This document shows positions 53,735 through 63,601 of a DNA stretch of 63,876 nt, one piece after another (positions within the stretch are counted from its first letter, which is position 1; each line of letters opens with the position of its first letter). The stretch is from Chloroflexota bacterium. Its GTDB lineage: Bacteria; Chloroflexota; Dehalococcoidia; Lucifugimonadales; Lucifugimonadaceae. The DNA lies in NCBI GenBank assembly GCA_002714425.1, contig PAXI01000001.1, positions 109,221-173,096 on the forward strand, written 5' to 3'. Position numbers and translations under genes: made by a program. The notes below the pieces were generated by a model. That model made no database searches. It saw only the letters and a program-made list of their open reading frames with translations, and was not told the DNA's origin.

Positions 53735-54667
53735 ATGTTTTTATTTATTTTAAAAATACTTAAGTTTGTTATTAGTGTTATAAACGAATTTTTACATAAA
53801 AATGGTGCTTCCTTATCAGCATCAATTTCATTTTATACTTTTTTTTCTCTTTTCCCACTTTTACTTGGTTTGATAGCTGTATTTTCTCTAGTCGGTCCAG
53901 GAATTGATGGGATGGAAGAAAAATTAATCGAGGCCTTAAGGGAGCAGATACCAGTTCTTGCTGAGGCTGATGACGAATTTTTGGGTAACTTTTTTGAAAG
54001 TATTTCCAAAGGTAGAGGAGTGGGTAGTGTTATTGCAATCATAGGTCTATTTTGGGTTTCTCAACAAGTTTTTAGTTCTATAAGAAAAAATATAAATATA
54101 ATTTGGGGTATTGATAAAACAAGGCCTTTCTTTAAGGAAAGAATTATAGATTTAGCTTTGATGTTTGGTGCATCAACTCTTTTACTAGTCTCTGTTTTTA
54201 TATCTGGATTTTTAGTTTTTATTGAAGACCTTACAAAAATTATACTTCCAGAGACTCCTGATATCATACCTGTGTTATGGAAACAATTAGCTCTATTTCT
54301 TCCTTGGATATTTACTTTTATTGTCTTTTTAGTGCTTTATTGGTGGTTGCCGAACGTAAAGGTAAAGTTTAAAGAAGTATGGTTAACTTCATTGCTAGGC
54401 GCAATTGCATTTGAAATATCAAAATTTGTTTTCATTTTTTATCTTAGAAATATGAGTGGGATGGCTTCCAATATCTATGGCGGTGTAAGCACGATAATTG
54501 TATTGATGATTTTTATATATGTTTCATCAATAATTTTATTAGTTGGTGCTATGTTAACTATGAGATATTCTTACTATCTGTCAAATTTAGAACAGAGAAA
54601 TCAAAACAATAAATTGTCTAAAAATTTACAAAGAATTCGCTCTGTTCCATCCTTAATTGATTTCTAG
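53735..54667 (+). CDS. YihY/BrkB family membrane protein
   Basis: The 310-residue protein has five to six membrane helices and the YihY signature: GASLSASISFYTFFSLFPLLLG near residue 24 (split by length), GVGSVIAIIGLFWVSQQVF, WWLPNVKVKFKEVWLTSL and IYGGVSTIIVLMIFIYVSS. Once named RNase BN, the family is now treated as membrane proteins of unknown function, possibly lipid transport. Its stop overlaps that of ileS by 4 bp (convergent). Assignment to the family is secure. Confidence 0.9.
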   Translation: MFLFILKILKFVISVINEFLHKNGASLSASISFYTFFSLFPLLLGLIAVFSLVGPGIDGMEEKLIEALREQIPVLAEADDEFLGNFFESISKGRGVGSVIAIIGLFWVSQQVFSSIRKNINIIWGIDKTRPFFKERIIDLALMFGASTLLLVSVFISGFLVFIEDLTKIILPETPDIIPVLWKQLALFLPWIFTFIVFLVLYWWLPNVKVKFKEVWLTSLLGAIAFEISKFVFIFYLRNMSGMASNIYGGVSTIIVLMIFIYVSSIILLVGAMLTMRYSYYLSNLEQRNQNNKLSKNLQRIRSVPSLIDF

Positions 54668-57600
54668 GGTATTGTATTTATATCTAATCTGATATGTAAG
54701 TTATTAGAAATCAGTATTTTTTCATTAGATTCAACTTCTTCAAAAATTAATTTATCAGAGAGGGAATTATCTTTTATGTAATTTTCATGAATCTGAATAG
54801 CTTCTTTAATTTGATTATTTCCGCTAATTTTACAAATAATTTTATCCGAAACATCAAAGTTTTTTTCTTTTCTTGTATTTTGAATAGCTCGTAAAATATC
54901 CCTAGCTATTCCTTCAATTTCTAAATCTTTATTAATATTTAGGTTAAGAGATACTATAATATTTCCATTATTTATTTCTCTATTATCAGTTCCAAATTTT
55001 GACTCTTTCTCTAGTATGTATTCGTCCACATCTAAAGTCATATCTAATATTGACAAAGTTTTATCTTTATTAATAATCCAATTATCATTTTTAGCTGCTA
55101 TTATATAATCATTAATTTTTTTGCCCAACTTCGGTCCCATTTTTCTCAAATTAATTTTAACTTTCAGATTGAATAACGAGCCTGTATCTTTGTCAAGTAT
55201 GATCTTTTTAGCGTTTATTTCGTCTAAAATATAATTTTCATATTCCTTAATCCATTCAATATTTTCTCCTGCAATAGTAATTTCACCTAAAGGTTGTCTT
55301 ACTCTTATATTATTTGACTTTCTAATTCCAAGACCAGCTGATGATATTTCTCTAGTTATATCCATTTTTTCTAAAAAGTCTCTATCTTTAGGAAAATTAT
55401 TAACATTTGGCCAATCTTCTAGATGAACACTTTCTAAGTTTGTTAATTTAGTAAAAATTTCTTCGCTAACAAATGGTAATAATGGTGCTAATGCTTTTGT
55501 AGCATTAAGTAATACTGTAAATAGAGTATCATAGGCATTTTTTGAATCGTTATCATCTGCATGCTTCCAAAACCTTGGCCTACTTCTTCTTATGTACCAA
55601 TTATTTATTGAATCAATAAAATTAGGGACCAATTGGCAAGCACCTGCAATATCATAATTATCTAGGTTGTTTTGTAAATTTTCGATTAGTTCTCGAGTTT
55701 TTAGTAAAGCATATTTATCTAAGGAATTATCAGATTTGTAATTTTCTTTTGCTTTTATATTTTCAGCATTAGCATAGAGGCAAAAGAAATAAAAAGCATT
55801 CCATAACGGTGTTATTATAAGTCTTTGAGCATCAGAAATCCCTCCCCCGTCCATGTCAATTTGAAGATTTCCGCCTTTAAGTATATTAGATGAACAAAAG
55901 AACCACCTTAAGGAATCTGCTCCAAATTTATTCCAAATAATATCAGGTTCTGGGTAATTTCTTAATTTTTTTGACAACTTTAAACCATTAGTATCTAGTA
56001 CTATTCCATGACATATACAGTTTTTGAAAGGAGGTTTATCAAAAATAGCAGTGCTTAGCACCATCATAGTATAGAACCAACCCCTAGTTTGGCCAATGTA
56101 TTCAACAATAAAATCTGCAGGAAAGTGTGAATCAAACCATTGTTTATTCTCAAATGGATAATGAACTTGAGCAAAAGGCATAGAGCCAGACTCAAACCAA
56201 CAGTCAAAAACCTCTGGAACTCTTATCATTTTACTCTTTCCTGAAGGGTCGTCAGGATTTGCTCTTGTTATTTTATCTATATTTGGCCTATGAAGATTGT
56301 CTGGTCTTACTCCAAAATCTTTTTCTATTTCATCTAGACTCCCATAAACATCAATTCTAGGATAATTAGGATTATCCGATTTCCAAACAGGAATTGGACA
56401 ACCCCAAAATCTATTTCTACTTATTGACCAGTCTCTTGCACCTTCGAGCCATTTACCAAAAGAACCATTTTTAATATGATTAGGTATCCAATTTATTTCC
56501 TCATTTAACTCAACCATTCTATTTTTAAATGATGACACATTTACATACCATGAATTTACAGATTTATATATTAACGGCTGGTCTGTTCTCCAACAATGAG
56601 GATAATTATGAGTATAAATTTCCTTTTTTAGTAGTTGTTTTTTATTTTTTATTTTATCTATTATCTTTTCGTTGGAATCAAATACATTCATTCCTTCATA
56701 ATCTGATACTTCTTTAGTGAAGTTTCCTTGCTCATCCACAGGGCAAACTAGTTCAATATTATTTTTTTCACATACATTTTGATCGTCTTCACCAAAACCG
56801 GGCGCCATATGTACAATCCCTGTGCCCTCGTCAGTATTAACAAAGTCAGCTGATAAAACTCTAAAAGCATTTTTTCTGTTTTCAAAATAAGGAAATAAAG
56901 GTTTATAAGTTGAGTCGACTAACTCCTTACCCATTATTTCTTTAATTATGGAAAATTCCGATAGTTCGTTTTCATATTTTTTTAAAATATTAGAAGCTAA
57001 TATGTAGTTTTCTTTACCATTTGATAAAAGTGTATATTGTATATCTTTCCCTACGGCACATGCCAGATTAGAAGGTAATGTCCACGGAGTTGTCGTCCAA
57101 GCTAAAAGATACCATTTACTTTTATTGTCAATAATTTTTGATGATGTTATTTCAAACTTAACCGTTACTGCAGCATCTTTTCTTTCTCTATATGCATCAT
57201 CAAGTCTTGTTTCAAAATTAGATAGCGGTGTCTCGGCTTTCCATGAATATGGCATAACCCTATCTTTTTCGTAAATTAAATTTTTATCCCAAAGTTGCTT
57301 AAATGCCCATATCACTGACTCCATATAGTCGATATCCATAGTTTTATAGTCATTTTCAAAATCTACCCATCTTGCCTGTCTCTCTACAGTACCTTCCCAG
57401 ACTTTTGTAAACTTCATAACAGATTCTTTACAGTGATCATTAAAATTTTTTACACCATAATCTGTAATCTGTTTCCGGCCAGAAATACCTAGTTCTTTTT
57501 CGGATTCCATTTCTGCTGGTAATCCGTGACAGTCCCAACCAAATCTTCTTTCAACTTTTTTTCCCTGCATAGTTTGAAACCTAGGAATAATGTCTTTCAC

Positions 57601-57813
57601 AAATCCTGTGAGGAGATGACCGTAATGTGGAAGGCCATTTGCAAAAGGAGGTCCATCATAAAAAACGAACTCATTAGCATCATCCCGATTTGAAATGGAC
57701 TTTTCAAATGTTAATTCTTTTTCCCATTTTTTTAAGATATTTTCTTCAATATGAGGAAATGAAGCTGATGATTGAATGATTGGATAAGGTGTTTCTGATT
57801 TTTCAGATTTCAT
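54664..57813 (-). CDS. ileS: isoleucyl-tRNA synthetase (type 2, eukaryote-like)
   Basis: IleRS charges tRNA-Ile. The 1049-residue protein is a class I enzyme with HIGH as HYGH at 63-66 in PPFANGLPHYGHLL and KMSKS as KLSKK in LKLSKKLRNYPEPD. That NYPEP context and the absence of a C-terminal zinc finger are those of the type 2 class shared with eukaryotes, which is naturally resistant to mupirocin. Editing (CP1) lies between the motifs with its WTTTPWTLPSN segment. The final domain is helical with a KMGPKLGKKINDY stretch. Gap 57814-58000 upstream shows no T-box motif. Confidence 0.95.
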   Translation of the reverse strand: MKSEKSETPYPIIQSSASFPHIEENILKKWEKELTFEKSISNRDDANEFVFYDGPPFANGLPHYGHLLTGFVKDIIPRFQTMQGKKVERRFGWDCHGLPAEMESEKELGISGRKQITDYGVKNFNDHCKESVMKFTKVWEGTVERQARWVDFENDYKTMDIDYMESVIWAFKQLWDKNLIYEKDRVMPYSWKAETPLSNFETRLDDAYRERKDAAVTVKFEITSSKIIDNKSKWYLLAWTTTPWTLPSNLACAVGKDIQYTLLSNGKENYILASNILKKYENELSEFSIIKEIMGKELVDSTYKPLFPYFENRKNAFRVLSADFVNTDEGTGIVHMAPGFGEDDQNVCEKNNIELVCPVDEQGNFTKEVSDYEGMNVFDSNEKIIDKIKNKKQLLKKEIYTHNYPHCWRTDQPLIYKSVNSWYVNVSSFKNRMVELNEEINWIPNHIKNGSFGKWLEGARDWSISRNRFWGCPIPVWKSDNPNYPRIDVYGSLDEIEKDFGVRPDNLHRPNIDKITRANPDDPSGKSKMIRVPEVFDCWFESGSMPFAQVHYPFENKQWFDSHFPADFIVEYIGQTRGWFYTMMVLSTAIFDKPPFKNCICHGIVLDTNGLKLSKKLRNYPEPDIIWNKFGADSLRWFFCSSNILKGGNLQIDMDGGGISDAQRLIITPLWNAFYFFCLYANAENIKAKENYKSDNSLDKYALLKTRELIENLQNNLDNYDIAGACQLVPNFIDSINNWYIRRSRPRFWKHADDNDSKNAYDTLFTVLLNATKALAPLLPFVSEEIFTKLTNLESVHLEDWPNVNNFPKDRDFLEKMDITREISSAGLGIRKSNNIRVRQPLGEITIAGENIEWIKEYENYILDEINAKKIILDKDTGSLFNLKVKINLRKMGPKLGKKINDYIIAAKNDNWIINKDKTLSILDMTLDVDEYILEKESKFGTDNREINNGNIIVSLNLNINKDLEIEGIARDILRAIQNTRKEKNFDVSDKIICKISGNNQIKEAIQIHENYIKDNSLSDKLIFEEVESNEKILISNNLHIRLDINTIP

Positions 57814-58000
57814 TATTTATTTAACTTTTCAAAAATTTTAGTAGTATAAGTATTATATTATATATGTACTTTTAATAATTTTTATTATATTTATAAAAAA
57901 TTCACATAATTCTGAATTAAAATTCTTGCTTATAAAATTAAACTGAAGAAAAATATAAATAATAGTATTGGTATCTAATAATAAAATTTGGAGAAAAATC

Positions 58001-58993
58001 ATGACTTTGATATTGAATCGAACTGATGTAGGAAAAATTTTAACGATGGAAAAAGCTATAGAAGTTCTTGAATCTGCTTTTTCTGAATTGAGTGATAAAA
58101 CAGCAGAAATGCCACCTAGGACAGTTATTTTAGATAATGAAAAAAATGGCTGGCTAGGTTATATGCCTGCTTATTTACATTCAAAGGGCCAGTTAGGTAT
58201 AAAAGCAGTTTCTGTTTATAAAGACAATGCTAGAAAATTCGGTTTGCCAACAACTATAGGTACGATTTTAGTTCAGGATAATAACACAGGTGAGGTTGTA
58301 TCTATAATGGATGGAGGATTGTTAACAGGTATTAGGACTGGTGCATCAGCAGGTGTAGCAACTAAATATTTGGCTAGAAAAAACTCCAAAGTAGGCGGTA
58401 TCCTAGGTACTGGTGTTATGGCTAGGAATCAAATTATTGCAATGAATTCTTCGTCAGAGGTTGAAACAATCTTAGTGTACTCAAAAAATAATATTGACCA
58501 AAGAAATAAATTTGTCTCAGAGTTCAATGAGTTGCTTAATAAAGAAGTAATAGTTGCTTCTTCTACGGAAGATTTAGTTAAGAACTCGGACATAGTTACA
58601 CTCATAACATCATCAGTTGAGCCAGTAGTAAATTATAAATGGTGGAAAAGAGGGGTTCATATCAATGCTATTGGTTCTCATGCGCCTAGTGTGCGAGAAT
58701 TAGATTCTGATACTGTAATCAATTCTAAATTAGTATGTGATGATATTGATTCTTGCTTAAACGAAGCAGGCGATATTCAAATACCTATAGAAGAAGGTAA
58801 ATTTTCCTCAAAAAAAATATATGGTGACATAGGATCGATTATTTCTGGTAAATTGAAAGGCAGAGAAAACGATGAGGAAATCACACTCTTTAAAAGTGTT
58901 GGTTTAGCAATACAGGATATTTCATGCGCTTCTTTTGTTTACGAATCAGCCAAAAAAAATAATCTTGGTGAAGAAGTTAATTTTTCAGACTAA
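58001..58993 (+). CDS. ornithine cyclodeaminase/mu-crystallin family protein
   Basis: The 330-residue protein has the family NAD(P) fold: PPRTVI near residue 43, an LGIKAVSVYKDN substrate block, the GIRTGASAGVATKYLAR stretch near 105 and GGILGTGVMARNQI for nucleotide binding. Members convert ornithine to proline, form or reduce imines, or act on alanine. GGAG at 57990-57993 lies 7 bases before the ATG at 58001, which I take as start over a TTG at 57968. proB and proA, 2 kb away, give the main proline route, so ornithine use is only one option. Confidence 0.85.
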   Translation: MTLILNRTDVGKILTMEKAIEVLESAFSELSDKTAEMPPRTVILDNEKNGWLGYMPAYLHSKGQLGIKAVSVYKDNARKFGLPTTIGTILVQDNNTGEVVSIMDGGLLTGIRTGASAGVATKYLARKNSKVGGILGTGVMARNQIIAMNSSSEVETILVYSKNNIDQRNKFVSEFNELLNKEVIVASSTEDLVKNSDIVTLITSSVEPVVNYKWWKRGVHINAIGSHAPSVRELDSDTVINSKLVCDDIDSCLNEAGDIQIPIEEGKFSSKKIYGDIGSIISGKLKGRENDEEITLFKSVGLAIQDISCASFVYESAKKNNLGEEVNFSD

Positions 58994-59847
58994 TTCAACA
59001 ATTTACTAATATTTTTATGAAAAACATCTTCTTTTTCAGTGTCAGATAAATTTGTTGAAAGTATATCTTGAATTATTCTATTTTGAGAAATAACTGGAAA
59101 ATCAGATGAAAAAATTATTTTATCTACTCCTATAATATCCTTAATTATTTCAATAATTTTTTTGTCATAAATATATGAAAAAGCTGCTGTGTCAAAATAG
59201 GAATTAATAAATGGATTAGAAAATTCTTTCATCAAAGCAAAAAAAGGAACTCCTCCACCTAAGTGGCTAAAAATAAACTTATTATTAGGGAAAAATTCTA
59301 TTAATTCTAATATATATTTAGATGTAAATGTGCCTTTTCCTGGATAATATTTTCCAATAGGTTCAGATGCATGTACTACTACAGGTAAGTTTTTATTTTC
59401 ACAATAGTTAAAAAATTTTCTTAATTCACTAAGTTGACAATTAATAATTCCTTGATAATCAGGATGAAGTTCTCCTACCCCCTTTATTCCCATTTCAAAA
59501 CACCTCTCAATCTCATCAATTCCTTCATCTCCCCATAAAGGATTAATACTGCAAAATGGAATAATTTTGGTAGGATTTTTTATATAAGATTGTATTATGT
59601 AGTCGTTGGATAATTTTGCTAACTTTTTATTTGTCCAACCAAATCCGCAACAGATTGCTTTCTCAATATTATTTTTTTCCATTGAATTAAGTAATTCATC
59701 AATATTTGATATTTTGGAATTAGGATTTTGAAATAATTCACCAAAAGTTAGGTCTATTTTCAAGAATTTTTCTCTATGAGTTATAAATTCTTCAGGTAAG
59801 ATGTGAACCATGCTATCGATAATTTTATTTTTGTAGTTATTTGACAT
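58990..59847 (-). CDS. amidohydrolase-2 family metal-dependent hydrolase
   Basis: The 285-residue TIM barrel belongs to the amidohydrolase-2 (decarboxylase-like) family: IDSMVHILPEEF near the start (the first His of DxHxH is replaced by Met), PFCSINPLWG, GELHPDYQG, VVHASEP with the metal His, FIFSHLGGGVPFF and IIFSSDFPVIS (the catalytic Asp). One metal ligand less at the N-terminus suggests altered metal binding. The substrate is unknown. It converges with the ornithine cyclodeaminase-type gene, overlapping it by 4 bp. Confidence 0.8.
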   Translation of the reverse strand: MSNNYKNKIIDSMVHILPEEFITHREKFLKIDLTFGELFQNPNSKISNIDELLNSMEKNNIEKAICCGFGWTNKKLAKLSNDYIIQSYIKNPTKIIPFCSINPLWGDEGIDEIERCFEMGIKGVGELHPDYQGIINCQLSELRKFFNYCENKNLPVVVHASEPIGKYYPGKGTFTSKYILELIEFFPNNKFIFSHLGGGVPFFALMKEFSNPFINSYFDTAAFSYIYDKKIIEIIKDIIGVDKIIFSSDFPVISQNRIIQDILSTNLSDTEKEDVFHKNISKLLN

Positions 59848-59928
59848 AAATTTTCTTCGGTTAATTATATTAAATTAAAGTATTATTATATTTATATAAT
59901 AAATTATAAAAATCTATAAGTTTATATT

Positions 59929-61065
59929 TTGCTAAAAAATTCGAAAATCATATCAAAGCCAGATATCGACCAGGCATCTCCTGCTATGGGTAAAGTAGCA
60001 GTTATTAACACCAAGCCTGAGAGTGTAATTGATGACTATGCTCGATTATTAGACTTAGCAAATTATAAAGATGCGTTAATTTCAAAGAACAAAACTTTAT
60101 TAAAAGTTAATATCTCTTGGCAGCATTATTATCCAGCTTGTTCTACAGCTCCATGGCAAATACATGGAGTTGGAGAAAAAATAATTAAGGATGGATATCA
60201 AGAAATTACCGCTGCTCATAATGGTACTGTTGTAGTTGATCCTGAAGAAGGAAGATACAATAATAAACATAAATTTGTTGAGGAAAATTTGGGCCTTAAG
60301 CATGTTGTATTAGATCAACCTCCAACGAAGTGGATAAAATATAAACCTAAGGCTGAATTACTTGTATTAGACAAAGTATACGAAGATGATCTACAAATTC
60401 CAGAAGTGTTACTCAATACTAATATCATTCATCTGCCCACGGTAAAAACACATGTTTTTACAACCATGACTGGAGCTCTCAAAAATGCCTTTGGAGGTTT
60501 ACTGCACAGAAACAGACATTGGACTCATTCAGTAATTCATGAAACTTTAGTAGATTTACTGCAAATTCAGAAAGAAATTCATTCAGGAATCTTTGCTGTT
60601 ATGGATGGGACCTTTGCTGGAGACGGTCCTGGTCCTAGGGCCATGAGAATTCATATCCCTGGTATAATTCTTGCATCTGCAGATCAAGTTGCTATAGATG
60701 CGATTGCAGCAAAATTGATGGGTTTAGATCCTATGGAAATTCCCATGATAAGATTATCTCATGAAAAGGGTTTGGGAATAGGAAACCCAAAAGATATAGA
60801 AATTGTGGGTGATGATATATCCCAAGTAAACTTGAAATTTAAGTCTAAGGAAAATACTCTAGCTTCTAGAGGGCAAAAATTAATATATCATGGTCCGCTT
60901 AAACCTATAGAAAAAATTCTCCTAAGATCATTTATTGCTCCATGGGCATTTCTTGCATCAAATATATATCATAATAAATTCTGGCTGCCATTTATTGGAA
61001 AAAAAAGAATAAAAAAAGCTATGAAAACTTCATGGGGTAAATTGTTTAAAACCTATAAATATTAG
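59929..61065 (+). CDS. DUF362 domain protein
   Basis: The 378-residue protein matches DUF362: KVAVINTKP, TLLKVNISWQHYYPACSTAPW, IHLPTVKTHVFTTMTGALKN and AFGGLLHRNRH, then VMDGTFAGDGPGPR and a DQVAIDAIAAKLMGLDP region. There is no ferredoxin-like cysteine cluster. The tail (315-378) is basic and weakly hydrophobic, maybe membrane-associated. The function of the family is not known, though the pattern resembles metal-cluster or cofactor proteins. The start codon is a TTG at 59929; an ATG at 59986 is an alternative. Five bases separate it from proA (convergent). Confidence 0.8.
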   Translation: MLKNSKIISKPDIDQASPAMGKVAVINTKPESVIDDYARLLDLANYKDALISKNKTLLKVNISWQHYYPACSTAPWQIHGVGEKIIKDGYQEITAAHNGTVVVDPEEGRYNNKHKFVEENLGLKHVVLDQPPTKWIKYKPKAELLVLDKVYEDDLQIPEVLLNTNIIHLPTVKTHVFTTMTGALKNAFGGLLHRNRHWTHSVIHETLVDLLQIQKEIHSGIFAVMDGTFAGDGPGPRAMRIHIPGIILASADQVAIDAIAAKLMGLDPMEIPMIRLSHEKGLGIGNPKDIEIVGDDISQVNLKFKSKENTLASRGQKLIYHGPLKPIEKILLRSFIAPWAFLASNIYHNKFWLPFIGKKRIKKAMKTSWGKLFKTYKY

Positions 61066-61070
61066 GAACT

Positions 61071-62354
61071 TTATATCCTGATTTGACCGTTACCAACAAC
61101 TTTCCATTTGTATGACGTAATAGACTCTAAACCCATTGGGCCTCTAGCATGTAACTTACTTGTTGAAACTGCTACTTCAGCACCAAGACCAAATTCAAAT
61201 CCGTCATTAAACCTTGTAGAAGTATTTGCGAATACAGCTGATGCGTCTACAACATTTAGGAATTTTTCTAAGTTATCAATATTTTCAGAAATAATTGCTT
61301 CTGAATGTTGGGATCCATAATTATCTATATGACTTATTGAATCATCAAGATTTTTAACTATTTTTATAGATAAAATTAGATCTAAAAATTCTTTACCAAA
61401 ATCATCTTTAGATGCTTTAATAAGATTATTTTTAAAGTCCATAGACTGGATTAGTTCAAAACTTTTTTCATCTGCTCTTATTTCGACAGAATGTTTTTCT
61501 AGTAATGGTACAAGTTTAAATAAGAATTTTTTAGCAATTTTTTCATGAATCAGTAGAGTGTCCATTGCATTACAAACCGTATACCTTTGTGTTTTTGCAT
61601 TTATTACTACATCGATACCTGTTTGTATATTTGCAAACTCATCAACATACGTATGGCAAACTCCAACTCCTCCAGTTACTGCTGGCATTTTGGCATTTTC
61701 TGAAACAAATTTTACAAGATCTCCACTTCCTCTAGGAATCATATAATCTATAAAATTTTCTAATGACAGCATTTCTTTTACCAGAGACCTGTCAGTTGAT
61801 TGAATTAATTGGACATAGTTTTTATCAAATCCTAAAATTTCGATAGAATCTTGTATGATCTTATGTAGGAAAATATTAGTATTTATGCATTCTTTCCCTC
61901 CTCTTAGTATCGTTGAGTTCCCAGATTTTATACATAGTGAAGCTATGTCTATAGTTACGTTTGGCCTACTCTCATAAATTACACCTATAACACCGAGTGG
62001 AACTCTAACTCTTTTTAAACTTAATCCATTAGGTAATGTTTTTTCTTCTATTGTTTTTCCAATGGGATTCTCTAAACTAACAATATTATTTATGCCATTT
62101 ATCATATCTTTGATTCGATCAGAATCAAGGGTCATTCTTTCTATAGTATGGAATTCCATACCATTACTTTTGGCAATAGATATGTCTTTTTGGTTTTCTA
62201 ATAGTATTTCATTCGTATAATTATTAAGATTTTCTGAAATTTTTAAAAGTATTGAGTTTTTTTCATTAGTCGATAAATTTGCTAGACTTTTTGCAGAGAT
62301 TTTAGCAAGTTTTGCCTGAGATATTAGATCGTATTTTTTCGTTGTATCCGTCAT
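61071..62354 (-). CDS. proA: gamma-glutamyl phosphate reductase
   Basis: ProA reduces glutamyl 5-phosphate to the semialdehyde for proline. The 427-residue aldehyde dehydrogenase-like protein has IGVIYESRPNVTIDIASL, the GNSTILRGGKE block, MIPRGSGDLVKF, the catalytic Cys in YTVCNAMDTLL near residue 262 and VNASTRFNDGFEFGLGAEV as NASTRFNDG. All expected motifs are visible, with normal length. It overlaps proB by 4 bp. Confidence 0.96.
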   Translation of the reverse strand: MTDTTKKYDLISQAKLAKISAKSLANLSTNEKNSILLKISENLNNYTNEILLENQKDISIAKSNGMEFHTIERMTLDSDRIKDMINGINNIVSLENPIGKTIEEKTLPNGLSLKRVRVPLGVIGVIYESRPNVTIDIASLCIKSGNSTILRGGKECINTNIFLHKIIQDSIEILGFDKNYVQLIQSTDRSLVKEMLSLENFIDYMIPRGSGDLVKFVSENAKMPAVTGGVGVCHTYVDEFANIQTGIDVVINAKTQRYTVCNAMDTLLIHEKIAKKFLFKLVPLLEKHSVEIRADEKSFELIQSMDFKNNLIKASKDDFGKEFLDLILSIKIVKNLDDSISHIDNYGSQHSEAIISENIDNLEKFLNVVDASAVFANTSTRFNDGFEFGLGAEVAVSTSKLHARGPMGLESITSYKWKVVGNGQIRI

Positions 62355-63472
62355 GCAATTACCATATTGTTTCTATGAATAATTTCCTCACCATAAAAAT
62401 CACTTAAGAGCTTGTGTATTTCCGATGATTGTTTTCCTTTAATAATCATTATATCTTTAGAACTATATGAAGTAATCCCCCATCCTAGAATATGTTCATT
62501 TTTATTTATTTCAACTATATCACCACGATAAAAATCTCCTATAATATTTTGAATTCCAGCAGGCAAGAGGCTATTTCCACCATTTTTTACTGCTTCATAC
62601 GCACCATCGTCAATGAATAGTTTCCCTTTTTTTTCACTTCGTCCAGTTAATATCCATCTTTTTCTACTTTCAACTCTACTAACCTTGGGCTTGAAAATTG
62701 TTCCTATATTTTTATTTTCAATAACTATTTTTTGTAAACTATCATTATTTCCAGATGCTATTATCATCGGTATTCCTGCATCCATGGATATTTTAGCAGC
62801 AGCAAGTTTGCTAATCATTCCTCCTCTACCAAGAGAATTATGAGATGCATGAGCTAAGTTTTCAATATTTTTATCTATACTTTCCACATAAGGAATTAGC
62901 TTGGCATCGTGATTTATATGTGGATCTGATGTATATAATCCATTCGTATCGCCAAGCAAAATTAATAAATCAGCATCAATCGAGTTTGCAACCATAGCAG
63001 ATAATCTATCATTGTCACCAAAAAATTCTCCTGATAATTCGTCAACTGCCACTACATCGTTTTCATTAACTATAGGAATAGCATTTACTGAGAATAATTT
63101 TTCTAAAGTTGTTCTTAGGTTTAGATACCTAGATCTGTTGTTTAAGTCCGATCTAGATAATAAAGCTTGTGCTACTACTAGGTTATTTTCTTTAAAGCAC
63201 TCTTCAAAGGTTAACATTAATTTTGGTTGACCAATTGCAGCAAGCATTTGTCTATAAGCAACATTATTTTTAGTTACTGTATGTGATGTGTTCTTAATTG
63301 CTCCTCTACCAGAAGCTACCGCTCCTGAACTAACCAAAATTATTTGAATACCTTTTGATTTTATTTCAGAAATTTGTTTGCATAAAGATTTAATTACACT
63401 TAAATCTAAATATTCTTTACCTGATGTTAGTAAATTTGTTCCAAGCTTTATGACAATTCTTTTATAAGTCAT
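62351..63472 (-). CDS. proB: glutamate 5-kinase
   Basis: ProB phosphorylates glutamate, the first and feedback-controlled proline step. The 373-residue protein has an amino acid kinase domain (VIKLGTNLLT, LVSSGAVASGRG, NENDVVAVDE, LLGDTNGLYTSDP, GRGGMISKLAAAKI) and a C-terminal PUA domain (about 275-373) with KGKLFIDDGAYEAV and FYRGDIVEI. It heads the proB-proA operon and is divergent from mfd across 129 bp. Confidence 0.96.
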   Translation of the reverse strand: MTYKRIVIKLGTNLLTSGKEYLDLSVIKSLCKQISEIKSKGIQIILVSSGAVASGRGAIKNTSHTVTKNNVAYRQMLAAIGQPKLMLTFEECFKENNLVVAQALLSRSDLNNRSRYLNLRTTLEKLFSVNAIPIVNENDVVAVDELSGEFFGDNDRLSAMVANSIDADLLILLGDTNGLYTSDPHINHDAKLIPYVESIDKNIENLAHASHNSLGRGGMISKLAAAKISMDAGIPMIIASGNNDSLQKIVIENKNIGTIFKPKVSRVESRKRWILTGRSEKKGKLFIDDGAYEAVKNGGNSLLPAGIQNIIGDFYRGDIVEINKNEHILGWGITSYSSKDIMIIKGKQSSEIHKLLSDFYGEEIIHRNNMVIA

Positions 63473-63551
63473 ATTTTTATATTTCTTCCATAATATTAAT
63501 TTATTTTATATATACTTTATTATATTTTCATATTATTCACATGATAAATAG

Positions 63552-63580
63552 TTTCACGTATTTTTAAAATTTTCTATAAT
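63552..63580 (+). promoter_or_regulatory. candidate promoter for mfd
   Basis: TTTCAC (63552-63557) and TATAAT (63575-63580) are 17 bp apart and end 21 bp before the mfd start codon. The -10 is perfect, the -35 only partial. Confidence 0.4.
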
Positions 63581-63601
63581 AAATGTTTTGATAGTAATTA
63601 A

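Noticed and set aside
57814-58000. Possible T-box leader upstream of ileS
   Set aside because: I found no T-box consensus (AGGGTGG-like) or terminator hairpin; the gap is simple AT-rich sequence.
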